NCBI RefSeq assembly: GCF_000017185.1
Contig: NC_009635.1
Span: 436,563-500,562 of the forward strand
Length of the DNA: 64,000 nt
Source of the DNA: Methanococcus aeolicus Nankai-3
GTDB taxonomy: Archaea > AGJL01 > Methanococci > Methanococcales > Methanococcaceae
Direction of reading: 5' to 3'
Positions 1 through 8,519 of this stretch are shown piece by piece. Numbering within the stretch: the first letter of the stretch is position 1; each line of letters begins with the position of its first letter. The notes beneath the pieces are model-generated. The model saw only the letters and a program-made list of their open reading frames with translations. It did not search any database and was not told the origin of the DNA. The position numbers and the translations under genes were made by a program.

Positions 1-479
1 TGCCCGCAGCAGACGCCATAAGAATATTAAGTTTAGGAACCGTTTTTATGACTTTAAATGGGATTGGATTTACAGTATTAAATGGTATTGGAAAGCCTTC
101 ATTATCAACTAAAATTTTATATTTTGGGGCGACATTTAACTTAATTTTCAATCTTTTATTAATTCCAAAATTTGGAATTATTGGAGCATCTATAACCACC
201 GTCTTAGGATACTTCATAATGTGGATTTTTCAGATGAAATATTTATCTAAATTTTTAGAGCATAAATTTTTAAATAAAAATTGGATATTAATTATATTCA
301 TTGGAATTTTTAGTTTAATTCCAATTATATTCATCAAAGATTTAATCAATAATATGTTTTTAGAGTTGGCTGTTTGCGGAATTGTTTATTTTGGAATATA
401 TATGTTGGGAATATTTGGACTAAAAATAATAAATATAAATGAGATTAATGATATTATTGGCAAAATTATAAAGAGGTAA
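1..479 (+). CDS. Polysaccharide flippase (Wzx/MurJ-like), C-terminal part
   Basis: This is the end of a gene whose start lies before the window; the frame is open from the first bases. The visible 159 or so residues are very hydrophobic and form about four membrane segments separated by short loops. The segment with NGIGKPSLSTK followed by FNLIFNLLLIPKFGIIGASI is typical of the last third of MATE/PST-type oligosaccharide flippases, which move lipid-linked sugars across the membrane. It sits ahead of a sugar-nucleotide gene cluster, which fits export of a surface glycan. The family call rests on the loop motif and context. Confidence 0.8.
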   Translation, partial: PAADAIRILSLGTVFMTLNGIGFTVLNGIGKPSLSTKILYFGATFNLIFNLLLIPKFGIIGASITTVLGYFIMWIFQMKYLSKFLEHKFLNKNWILIIFIGIFSLIPIIFIKDLINNMFLELAVCGIVYFGIYMLGIFGLKIININEINDIIGKIIKR

Positions 480-485
480 GCAATC

Positions 486-1175
486 ATGAAAAATAAAATC
501 CTTGCATTAATCCCCGCAAGAGGGGGAAGTAAAGGACTTCCAAGAAAAAATATAAAACCACTGTTGGGAAAGCCTTTAATTGCTTGGACAATTGAGCAAG
601 CAAAGAATAGCAAGTATGTAGATAAGGTTGTTGTATCTACTGATGATGAAGAAATTGCAGAAATTTCAAGAAAATATGGAGCAGAAGTTCCATTTTTAAG
701 GCCGAAAGAATTGGCAAGAGATGATTCCCCTACAATTGATACAATTATGCATGCAACAAACTGGTTTGAAGAAAGAGGGGAAATTTTTGATATTATTGTA
801 TTACTTCAGCCAACATCACCATTAAAAACTACTGAGGATATTGATAATGCAATTGAACTATTTTTAAATAATAAAAATGCTCTATCATTAGTTAGTGTTA
901 AAGAAAATGAACATCCGCCATTTTGGAGTTTTAAAATTGAAAACGACTATATAAAACCACTATTTGGAAATGAATATATTAATAAAAGGAGACAAGAACT
1001 CCCAAAATGCCATATACCAAATGGTGCAATATTTATATCCTATATTAAGGTATTAAAAGAATATAGGACATTTTACACTCCAAAAACAATATCCTACATA
1101 ATGCCACCAGAAAGAAGTGTTGATATTGATAATGAATTTGATTTTCTATTGGCTGAATTTATCTTAAAAAAATAA
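486..1175 (+). CDS. neuA: CMP-nonulosonic acid (acylneuraminate) cytidylyltransferase
   Basis: This enzyme activates a sialic, legionaminic or pseudaminic-type acid with CTP. The N-terminus LALIPARGGSKGLPRKNI is the nucleotide-binding signature of CMP-sialate synthetases, followed by STDDEEIA and LLQPTSPLK, and a late DIDNEFDF motif supplies acidic metal ligands. At 229 residues it is the usual length of a stand-alone domain. It starts seven bases after the flippase stop, behind a GAGGT ribosome site. With neuB and neuC downstream it completes the activation end of the pathway. The exact sugar (Neu5Ac, legionaminate or other) cannot be read from this gene alone. Confidence 0.92.
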   Translation: MKNKILALIPARGGSKGLPRKNIKPLLGKPLIAWTIEQAKNSKYVDKVVVSTDDEEIAEISRKYGAEVPFLRPKELARDDSPTIDTIMHATNWFEERGEIFDIIVLLQPTSPLKTTEDIDNAIELFLNNKNALSLVSVKENEHPPFWSFKIENDYIKPLFGNEYINKRRQELPKCHIPNGAIFISYIKVLKEYRTFYTPKTISYIMPPERSVDIDNEFDFLLAEFILKK

Positions 1176-1186
1176 AAAGTGATACA

Positions 1187-1858
1187 ATGAAAAATTCTGT
1201 ATATTCCCATCAACTTGTTATATATAAGATCATAAAAAATTTATGTACAAATAAAATATTATATGGCATATTTAGAATTTTAGAAGAAGCCAGATGGGAA
1301 TACGAATATAAAAGATATCGGGAAAAATACGATATTCATCCAACATTTAGATTCAATGGTCCAGGAATTACTCTTTACGGCAATGGTAAAATAATATTGG
1401 GGGAAAATTCATATATTGGTAGATACAGCTCTATTCAATCGGTAGATGGATGTATTGTGAAAATTGGTAATAATTGTGCAATTAGTCATTATGTTATGAT
1501 TTATACTGCAAATGCTGTTGCTGATCAAGATTTTAATAAGCCCAGAGACCAAAGAAAAATTAAAAAGGGTAATGTAATAATAGAAGATTTTTGTTGGATT
1601 GGTGCTCAAACATTTATTACTGAAGGAGTAAATATAGGTCAAAATGCTGCTGTTGTTGGAGCGAATTCTGTTGTTACAAAAGATATTCCCCCACATTCAA
1701 TTGCAGTAGGATGTCCCACAAAAGTTATAAAATTTAAATCTTATTTAAATGATAAAGACATAATAAAATTAGCAAAAGATTACTGGAACATTTTACATCA
1801 AAATCTTAAAAAACATTTACTTACCCAATATGAAGAACTAAATAATTTAGGGGATTAA
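1187..1858 (+). CDS. Hexapeptide-repeat (left-handed beta-helix) acyltransferase
   Basis: The 223-residue protein carries hexapeptide turns such as GENSYIGRYSSI, GNNCAISHYVMI and EDFCWIGAQTFITEGVNIGQNAAVVGANSVVTKDIPP, ending in AVGCPTKVIK, as in maltose/xenobiotic acetyltransferases. Such enzymes move acetyl or other acyl groups from CoA to a sugar. The first 60 residues are a charged helical lead not typical of the core. It lies between neuA and a radical SAM gene in one operon, so a surface-sugar substrate is inferred. Confidence 0.85.
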   Translation: MKNSVYSHQLVIYKIIKNLCTNKILYGIFRILEEARWEYEYKRYREKYDIHPTFRFNGPGITLYGNGKIILGENSYIGRYSSIQSVDGCIVKIGNNCAISHYVMIYTANAVADQDFNKPRDQRKIKKGNVIIEDFCWIGAQTFITEGVNIGQNAAVVGANSVVTKDIPPHSIAVGCPTKVIKFKSYLNDKDIIKLAKDYWNILHQNLKKHLLTQYEELNNLGD

Positions 1859-1859
1859 A

Positions 1860-2897
1860 ATGTGAGACATTCAAAAGGAATTAATTAAAAAGATTCTAAA
1901 ATATAAAATAACGAGAAAACTAGTAATTAAATATGGCCACACAATAACATGGTTAAAATATGTTAGATATTTTATTAAACCTCCAAAAGTTCCAAAAACT
2001 ATCTATATTGAGACTACAAATGCTTGTAATTACAGATGTGTAATGTGTCCAAGAGAAACCATGACACATGAAGTAGGGTTTATGGATGACGAATTATATA
2101 AAAAAATTATTGATGAGGCATGTAAATTGGGAGTTCAAAGAGTAAGATTGCATTTCTATGGAGAACCACTACTACATAAAAACCTTATTGAAAGAATAAA
2201 ATATGCAAAAAGAAAAGGACTTTTTGTTGATATCGATACTAATGCAGAACTTTTAACACCAGATTTAAGTGAAAAATTAGTGAATTCAGGAATTGATCAA
2301 ATTATAATCTCTTTTCATGGATTGACTCCTGAGGAATATAAACATATCACAGGCAGGGACAGTTTTGGAGTTATTACGAAGAACATAACACACTTAATTA
2401 AAATTAAAGAAATAAAAAACATTAAAAAGCCAAAGATAATAATCCAAACGACCATTATGGATATAAATTACAAAAATGTTCATAAAGTATTTAATTATTT
2501 TCCCAAAGATAAAGTTGAATTTAGTGTAACAAATTGTAATTACAATCCATTATTGATGAAAAATGACTATCGACATATAAAATTTGAATATAACAGAAAA
2601 GTTCCTTGCTTATCTCTCTATAATACATTAGTTGTTTCATGGGATGGAAATGTTACTGTATGTTGCTCAGATGTCAATTTTAATCTTTCAATAGGTCACA
2701 TTGAAGATGGAATTATTAACCTATTTAATAATGATAAGATCAAAAAACTTCGAAAATATCATCTTTTCGGAAAATTTGATAAATTACCATTGTGTAAAAA
2801 ATGTATTGATCCAATCGCACATTCATTATACATGCCAATAAAAATAAAAGAGAATATAATATGTGGTAAATATGAAAAAAATAAAAATAGAAAATAA
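1860..2897 (+). CDS. Radical SAM protein with SPASM-like C-terminus; in-frame TGA at codon 2
   Basis: The radical SAM [4Fe-4S] motif CxxxCxxC is present as TNACNYRCVMCP at about 2020-2050, followed by a glycine/proline-rich FYGEPLLH strand. A late cysteine set (VTVCCSD, LPLCKKCID) resembles a SPASM auxiliary-cluster region. The only ATG with a ribosome site (AGGGGATT) is at 1860, but the next codon is TGA. No in-frame ATG, GTG or TTG occurs before the cysteine motif; the first in-frame ATG at 2043 would remove two of its three cysteines. The coding frame from 1866 onward is intact, so this is a start-proximal nonsense codon, a sequencing error, or an unusual start. Substrate is unknown; the sugar cluster suggests glycan or cofactor modification. 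Confidence 0.75.
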
Positions 2898-3921
2898 ATA
2901 TATTGGTGAAAATGAGCCAGTGTTTATAATAGCAGAGGCAGGGGTTAATCACAATGGAGATATTGAGCTCGCAAAAAAATTAATTGATATTGCATCAGAA
3001 TGTGGTGCTGATGCCGTGAAATTTCAGACATTTAAAGCTGAAAAGGTAGTTTCAAAAAGAGCTCCGAAAGCAGAGTATCAAACTAAAAATACAGGAACTG
3101 ATGAGAGTCAGTATGAAATGATAAAGGAGCTCGAATTAACAGAAGATGATTTTTATGAATTATACAAATATTCTAAAAATAAAAATATAATGTTTTTATC
3201 TACACCATTTGATTTTGAAAGTGCTGATTATTTAGACGAATTAATGCCATTATTTAAAATATCATCAACTGATTTAAACAATTTACCATTTTTGGAATAT
3301 ATCGCAAAAAAGAAAAAGCCTATAATACTATCCACTGGAATGGGGACATTGGGGGAAATAGATGAAGCTATAAACATCATAAAGAAAGCAAACAATAATG
3401 ATATAATATTGCTACACTGTGTCACAAACTATCCAGCTAGTTTTGAAAGTTTGAATTTGAGAGTTATTAGAACATTAAAAGAAGCATTTAAACTACCTGT
3501 TGGTTTTTCAGACCATAGCTTAGGAATTTATGCCCCAATAAGTGCGGTATCTCTCGGAGCTACTGTTATTGAGAAGCATTTTACATTAGATAAAAATCTA
3601 CCGGGTCCTGACCATAAGGCATCCCTAAGCCCCGAAGAATTAAAAGAAATGGTAAGTGCAATCCGTTCAATTGAAAAAGCATTGGGAAATGGTATAAAAA
3701 GACCCACCTCCGAAGAAGAGAAAATTAAAAAAGTTGCAAGAAGAAGTTTAGTAGCAAATGTTGATATTCCAAAAGGGGCGACAATCAAAAAAGAAATGAT
3801 AGTCATAAAAAGACCAGGAACGGGGATTGAGCCAAAGTATTTAAATGAAATTATGGGGAAAAAGGTAAAAAGAGATATCAAAATAGATGAGATTTTAAAA
3901 TTAGGTGATATAGAATGGTAA
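2872..3921 (+). CDS. neuB: N-acetylneuraminate/legionaminate synthase (NeuB family)
   Basis: It condenses phosphoenolpyruvate with an N-acyl hexosamine to form a nonulosonic acid. The N-terminal TIM barrel shows IIAEAGVNHNGD, AVKFQTFKAE, STPFD, STGMG, LHCVTNYPA, GFSDHS, IEKHFTLD and GPDHKASL, all diagnostic for NeuB. A C-terminal SAF (antifreeze-like) domain follows from about residue 285 (RRSLVANVDIPKGATI). I chose ATG 2872 over the upstream GTG 2863 because it has a GTGGT site and gives the normal N-terminus MKKIKI. The gene overlaps the end of the radical SAM frame, indicating translational coupling. Confidence 0.95.
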   Translation: MKKIKIENKYIGENEPVFIIAEAGVNHNGDIELAKKLIDIASECGADAVKFQTFKAEKVVSKRAPKAEYQTKNTGTDESQYEMIKELELTEDDFYELYKYSKNKNIMFLSTPFDFESADYLDELMPLFKISSTDLNNLPFLEYIAKKKKPIILSTGMGTLGEIDEAINIIKKANNNDIILLHCVTNYPASFESLNLRVIRTLKEAFKLPVGFSDHSLGIYAPISAVSLGATVIEKHFTLDKNLPGPDHKASLSPEELKEMVSAIRSIEKALGNGIKRPTSEEEKIKKVARRSLVANVDIPKGATIKKEMIVIKRPGTGIEPKYLNEIMGKKVKRDIKIDEILKLGDIEW

Positions 3922-4880
3922 AAATTTTAAGAACAGCAACTGGATGCATGGCATCGATTAGTTTTATCAATGAATTAATGAAAAAGGGTGTTGAGGTTGT
4001 ATGTGTTGATGCAAATCCTATTTCTGTTGGATTACATTACTGTAGAAAGAAATATGTAGTTCCAAAAGGAAATGAACCAAATTTTATTCCCGAATTACTA
4101 AAAATTTGTAAAAAAGAAAATATAGATGCCATCTTATCAGGTCCAGAAGAAGAAATTATACATATCTCAAAAAATAAAGATATTTTCTTAAATGAGGGAA
4201 TTTTACCAATTGTATCCGATTATGAAACAATTAAAATAACATCCGATAAGTGGAAGACTTATGAATTTTTTATAAATAACAACATCTCAACTCCAAAAAC
4301 ATATAAATTAGATGAAATTAAAAAAGAAGAAATAAATTTCCCAATTGTCCTAAAACCAAGATTTGGTAGAGGGGGTCTGGGAATATACATCGCAAAAGAT
4401 ATGGGTGATTTTAATTACATTGTAAAGAAATGTAACTCAGATTATATTGCACAGGAGTTCATTGAGGGCATTGAATTCACAATTGATATATTTTCAGATA
4501 TGGATGGAAATATTTTGTCTGTTGTTCCAAGAAAACGGTTGTCAGTGGAATCAGGCATATCTGTAAAATCTGAGGTAACATACAATGAGACCATAATAAA
4601 ATATGCAAAAGAAATTGCGGAAAAACTAAATATTAAAGGTCCTGCAAATATTCAATGCATTTTAAAAAATAATAAATCATATTTTATTGAAATAAATCCA
4701 CGATTTGGTGGTGGCTCAATATTGTCAATAAGGAGTGACCCAACAATAATTGAAAATTTAATAAGAATTGTCAAAGGGGAAAAACCCATACCAAGCAAAG
4801 GTTTCAAACAAAACTTACTGATGTTAAGATACTACTCTGAAATTTTTGTTGAGGGGAAACATGAAAGCCATAATATTTGA
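3915..4880 (+). CDS. ATP-grasp ligase-like protein in sugar cluster
   Basis: The 321-residue protein has an N-terminal Rossmann-like pre-ATP domain (GCMASISFINELMKKGVEVVCVDAN), then the ATP-grasp lysine/glycine loop PIVLKPRFGRGGLGIYI, the QEFIEGIEFTIDIF strand and the metal-binding EINPRFGGGS. This layout matches PylC/carbamoyl-phosphate-synthase-like carboxylate-amine ligases. It overlaps neuB by seven bases, so it is in the same operon. It likely attaches an amino acid or other carboxylate to an amino sugar or nonulosonate intermediate; this role is inferred from position only. Confidence 0.82.
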   Translation: MVKILRTATGCMASISFINELMKKGVEVVCVDANPISVGLHYCRKKYVVPKGNEPNFIPELLKICKKENIDAILSGPEEEIIHISKNKDIFLNEGILPIVSDYETIKITSDKWKTYEFFINNNISTPKTYKLDEIKKEEINFPIVLKPRFGRGGLGIYIAKDMGDFNYIVKKCNSDYIAQEFIEGIEFTIDIFSDMDGNILSVVPRKRLSVESGISVKSEVTYNETIIKYAKEIAEKLNIKGPANIQCILKNNKSYFIEINPRFGGGSILSIRSDPTIIENLIRIVKGEKPIPSKGFKQNLLMLRYYSEIFVEGKHESHNI

Positions 4881-5514
4881 TTTAGATAATACTCTTTATG
4901 ATTATAGGGATTATTTCTATCAAGTTTTTTTAAAATTATCAGAATATTTTTATAAAAGGTACCAAATTCCAAAAGATGAATTTATTAAAACATCAATGGA
5001 GATATTGAACAAAAGAAAAAGCAGATATCCAAAATTATTCAATGAAATATTGAATGTATTAAACATTCCTGAAAACGAAGTTAAGTTTTGTGTTGAGATA
5101 TTCACTAGTGGAAGATTTCCAATAGTTCCATCTGATGGAGTTTATGAAGTGTTAGATTATCTAAAAAACAAAAATTATTTTTTAGGCATAATTACTGATG
5201 GAAACCATATACGTCAAAGAGAAAAAATAAAATCCTTAAAATTTGAAAATTATTTTGATACTGTTGTTTATACAGATATTTTTCAATCTCCAAAACCTTC
5301 CCCAACACCTTACCAATATATAATTAGTAAATTTGGTATTAATCCAAAATTATCATATTATGTTGGCGATGACCCTGATGTTGATTTTAGAGGAGCAAAA
5401 TTCGTTGGATTAAATACTATAAGGGTATTAAATGGAGAGTTTATATATAAAAAGAAAAATAAATTTATAGATTACGAAATAAAGGAAATAAAGGAAATAA
5501 TTAACATAGTGTAA
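4861..5514 (+). CDS. HAD-superfamily hydrolase (phosphatase)
   Basis: HAD motif I FDLDNTLYDY stands at the very N-terminus, motif II/III follow as GIITDG and SPKPSP, and motif IV as YVGDDPDVDFRGAK. The protein is 217 residues with a helical cap of the subfamily I type. ATG 4861 is chosen because GAGGGG precedes it. It overlaps the ATP-grasp frame and precedes neuC. NeuB-type pathways can involve a 9-phosphate intermediate needing a HAD phosphatase, so this may be a nonulosonate-9-phosphate phosphatase, but many HAD proteins serve other sugar phosphates. Confidence 0.85.
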   Translation: MKAIIFDLDNTLYDYRDYFYQVFLKLSEYFYKRYQIPKDEFIKTSMEILNKRKSRYPKLFNEILNVLNIPENEVKFCVEIFTSGRFPIVPSDGVYEVLDYLKNKNYFLGIITDGNHIRQREKIKSLKFENYFDTVVYTDIFQSPKPSPTPYQYIISKFGINPKLSYYVGDDPDVDFRGAKFVGLNTIRVLNGEFIYKKKNKFIDYEIKEIKEIINIV

Positions 5515-5530
5515 TGTAGGTGGGTCCCCT

Positions 5531-6703
5531 ATGAAAAATAGAAAAATTAAAAAAGTTGCAGTTGTTACAGGAACTCGTGCAGAGTATGGAATTTTGAAAC
5601 CATTGATTGAAAAAATTAATGACGATAATGACTTAGAATTGCAATTAATGGTCACTGGTATGCATTTGTTAAAAAAATTTGGATACTCTATAAAAGAAAT
5701 AGAAAACGATGGGTTTCCAATAGCTTCAAAAATAAGAATGTATGATGAAGACTCCCTTGGGGAATTGAGTTATCATGGTGTTTCATTAGGTAGGGCAGTT
5801 TCTGAATTCACAAGAGAATTTGTATATCTAAATCCAGATATTGTTTTAGTTATTGGGGATAGATTAGAAGCATTAGCTCCTGTATTATCGGCATCAACTT
5901 TAAATATTCCAATTGGGCACATTCATGCAGGGGATAGTACAGACAGTGGACATATTGATGAACAAATTAGATTCGCCATTTCAAGATTTTCCCATTTATT
6001 ATTTGCACCAACTGAAAAGTGTGTAGAACGTTTAACAAAAATGGGGGAAGAACCATGGAGGGCATATAATGTTGGAGCGTTGGGTTTGGATAGTATTTTA
6101 TCATACAAGCCATTAACTAAAGAGGAATTATTTAAAAAATTAAATCTTAATGGAGATAATCCAGTAGCAATCATTATATTTCATCCTGTAATTCATGAAT
6201 ACTCAACAATTGACCATCAAATAGAAAGCATTATGAAAGCGGTAATCGAAACAAAAATAAATACAGTAGTTATTTATCCAAATAATGACTTAGGCAGTAA
6301 GAAAATTATTGAAATTATTAAAAAATATTCTAATTTTGAAAATATTAAATTATTTGAGAATTTGGAGCACAATATATATATAAGTTTAATGTATCATGCT
6401 AATCTAATGATTGGAAATTCAAGTAGTGGGATAATTGAAGCACCATCATTAGGATTGCCTGTTATAAATGTAGGAAGTAGAAATACTGGGAGGGAACATG
6501 GGGACAATGTCTTATTTGTAAAACCAGTCAGTAAGGAGATTGTTGAAGCTATTAATAAGGCATTGTATGATATTGACTTCATTGAAAAAGTTAAAAAGAA
6601 AAACAATCCCTGGGGAGATGGGAAAACCAGCGAAAGACTGGTTAATATTTTAAAAAATACTGAAATTAATGAGCATTTTATGAGAAAGAGAATCCTATAT
6701 TAA
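5531..6703 (+). CDS. neuC: UDP-N-acetylglucosamine 2-epimerase, hydrolysing (NeuC family)
   Basis: The protein of 390 residues is full length for the NeuC/WecB fold (GT-B-like). It begins KKVAVVTGTRAEYGILKPLI, has VIGDRLEALAPVLSA, HIHAGD with nearby E/H residues, and the late GNSSSGIIEAPSLGLPVINVGSRNTGR nucleotide-binding segment typical of hydrolysing epimerases. It releases UDP while inverting C2, giving ManNAc or the 2,4-diacetamido analogue used by NeuB. It follows a GGTGGG ribosome site. Because a 4,6-dehydratase and aminotransferase are also present, the LegG-type substrate is more likely than UDP-GlcNAc. Confidence 0.93.
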   Translation: MKNRKIKKVAVVTGTRAEYGILKPLIEKINDDNDLELQLMVTGMHLLKKFGYSIKEIENDGFPIASKIRMYDEDSLGELSYHGVSLGRAVSEFTREFVYLNPDIVLVIGDRLEALAPVLSASTLNIPIGHIHAGDSTDSGHIDEQIRFAISRFSHLLFAPTEKCVERLTKMGEEPWRAYNVGALGLDSILSYKPLTKEELFKKLNLNGDNPVAIIIFHPVIHEYSTIDHQIESIMKAVIETKINTVVIYPNNDLGSKKIIEIIKKYSNFENIKLFENLEHNIYISLMYHANLMIGNSSSGIIEAPSLGLPVINVGSRNTGREHGDNVLFVKPVSKEIVEAINKALYDIDFIEKVKKKNNPWGDGKTSERLVNILKNTEINEHFMRKRILY

Positions 6704-6755
6704 TTAATTGAATTTAAAATAACTAAAAAATATAAAATATAATAGTGGTGATATT

Positions 6756-7427
6756 ATGAAAAATTTTAAAGAAGCATGGGAAAAATTATATGATGAAAAT
6801 AAATATACTATGAAATTTCCGGATGAACCCACTATAAGATTTTTTGGAAAAATATCTAAGAAAATTGAGTTAAATGGAAAAGGTTTGGATGTGGGCTCAG
6901 GAATGGGAAGAAATTGTAGACTCATGTATGAATTTGGTATTGATGCTTATGGTATTGAAATCTCAGAAATGGCGATTAAAAGAGCTAAAGAATATATGAA
7001 ATTAGGGAATTTTAAGGCACAATTTATATTATATGATGGCATAAGAATACCTTTCGAAGATAGATATTTTGATTATGTAATAAGTCATGGAGTATTGGAT
7101 TCTATGACATTTGAAAATGCACAAACTATAATTAATGAAATATATCGAGTATTAAAATCAGATGGTTATAGTTGTATAGTGGTGCATAGTGATAAAGATT
7201 CTTCATATGGCGAAGGAAAAAAAATAGAAGAAAATACCTTTATTATTAAAGAAGGTTTTGAAAAAGATACTCCTCAACATTATTTCACATTAGATGAAAT
7301 TAAAGAACTGTTTGGAGAATTTGAAATTATAGATGTTGGATTACATGAAGATATTCAAGTTGATTTAAATACTGGAAACCCGAAAAAAAAGGCTAGCTTT
7401 TGGTATATCTATTTGAGAAAAAGGTGA
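6756..7427 (+). CDS. Class I SAM-dependent methyltransferase
   Basis: Motif I GLDVGSGMGRNCRLM, post-I acidic residue in GIEIS, and motif IV-like FDYVISHGVLD are those of a Rossmann methyltransferase. It lacks membrane segments and has 223 residues, the size of the core fold with a short C-terminal beta extension. The GGTGATATT site precedes ATG. It sits four bases ahead of the deacetylase gene within the sugar cluster, so O- or N-methylation of the surface sugar is inferred. Confidence 0.85.
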   Translation: MKNFKEAWEKLYDENKYTMKFPDEPTIRFFGKISKKIELNGKGLDVGSGMGRNCRLMYEFGIDAYGIEISEMAIKRAKEYMKLGNFKAQFILYDGIRIPFEDRYFDYVISHGVLDSMTFENAQTIINEIYRVLKSDGYSCIVVHSDKDSSYGEGKKIEENTFIIKEGFEKDTPQHYFTLDEIKELFGEFEIIDVGLHEDIQVDLNTGNPKKKASFWYIYLRKR

Positions 7428-7431
7428 AATT

Positions 7432-8088
7432 ATGAAAATTTTAATCATAGCACCACATCCAGACGATGAGGTCTTAGGTTGTGGTGGAACAATAGCAAAA
7501 CATTCTGAAAACGGAGATGATGTTTATTTAATAATTGCTACAAAGGCATACACGCCAGATTGGACAGATGAATATATAACAAATAAAGAAAAAGAAATAA
7601 AAAAATCAAATGAAATTTTAGGAATAAAAAAAACTTATTTTTTAAATTATCCAACAGTTAAATTGGATACAATTCCACAAAAAGAGTTAAACGATTCAAT
7701 ATCAAAAATAGTTGATAAAATAAAACCAGATATTGCATATATTCCATTTAAAGGAGATTTGAATAAAGACCATCGTTTATTGTTTGAAGCTTCGTTAGTT
7801 GCTTTAAGACCATTAAATCATAAGGTTAAAAAAATATTATCCTATGAAATTCTCTCGGAAACAGAATGGGGACAAGAAATAGAAATTTTTAAACCAAATG
7901 TATATGTCGATATAACAAAAACTTTTAACAAAAAAATTGAAGCAATGAAAGCATACAAAAGTGAATTAAGGGAATTCCCGCATCCGAGGTCTGTGGATGC
8001 AATAGAAACATTGACGAAAAAGAGAGGTTCAGAGATTGGGATTAAATATGCTGAAAGTTTTTACTTAATAAGAGAAATTCAGGGATAA
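7432..8088 (+). CDS. PIG-L/LmbE family zinc deacetylase
   Basis: The N-terminal zinc-binding motif APHPDDEVLGCGGTI is diagnostic of the PIG-L/LmbE N-deacetylase fold, and the third metal ligand is in NKDHRLLFEA. At 218 residues it has the family's normal size. Family members remove N-acetyl groups from GlcNAc-type sugars. It is followed two bases later by a hexapeptide acyltransferase, so the pair may swap an acetyl group for another acyl group on an amino sugar. That exchange is an inference from adjacency. Confidence 0.9.
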   Translation: MKILIIAPHPDDEVLGCGGTIAKHSENGDDVYLIIATKAYTPDWTDEYITNKEKEIKKSNEILGIKKTYFLNYPTVKLDTIPQKELNDSISKIVDKIKPDIAYIPFKGDLNKDHRLLFEASLVALRPLNHKVKKILSYEILSETEWGQEIEIFKPNVYVDITKTFNKKIEAMKAYKSELREFPHPRSVDAIETLTKKRGSEIGIKYAESFYLIREIQG

Positions 8089-8090
8089 CA

Positions 8091-8519
8091 ATGAGATTTA
8101 AAAATTGGAAATTTCCAAAAATCGAGCATAATAAACCAACAGAATATAACTGGGTTGTTCAATACCCTGAAAATTTAGAGCTCGGAAAATACACAGATAT
8201 TGGAGCATTTACATATATAAATTCAAAGTATGGGGTTAAAATTGATGAGTATGTGCAAATAGGTTCTCATTGTTCTATATACTCTGTTTCAACAATAGAT
8301 AATAAAAAAGGAAAAGTGATAATAAATAAAAATGCAAGAATCGGAAGCCATAGTGTAATTATGCCAAATGTTGAAATTGGAGAAAATTCTATTATCGGAG
8401 CATTTAGTTTTGTAAATAAAAACATTCCACCGAATACATTAGCTTATGGCGTTCCAGTGAAACTTATTAGGAAACTAACTGATGAAGAAATTAAAAAGTT
8501 ATTGAAGGAGATAGAATGA
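8091..8519 (+). CDS. Hexapeptide-repeat acyltransferase (short)
   Basis: The 142-residue protein is mostly left-handed beta-helix repeats (LGKYTDIGAFTYI, IDEYVQIGSHCSIY, INKNARIGSHSVIMPNVEIGENSIIGAFSFVNKNIPP) with the usual AYGVPVKLIRKL end. This is the acetyl-CoA:sugar acetyltransferase architecture, as in PglD/LegH-type or WbbJ-type enzymes. It overlaps the following aminotransferase by four bases. N-acylation of the C4 amino sugar made by that aminotransferase is a plausible role. Confidence 0.85.
   Translation: MRFKNWKFPKIEHNKPTEYNWVVQYPENLELGKYTDIGAFTYINSKYGVKIDEYVQIGSHCSIYSVSTIDNKKGKVIINKNARIGSHSVIMPNVEIGENSIIGAFSFVNKNIPPNTLAYGVPVKLIRKLTDEEIKKLLKEIE

Noticed and set aside
1862-1890. 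GTG at 1862 as an alternative start for the radical SAM protein
   Set aside because: It is in another frame and meets TAA after eight codons.
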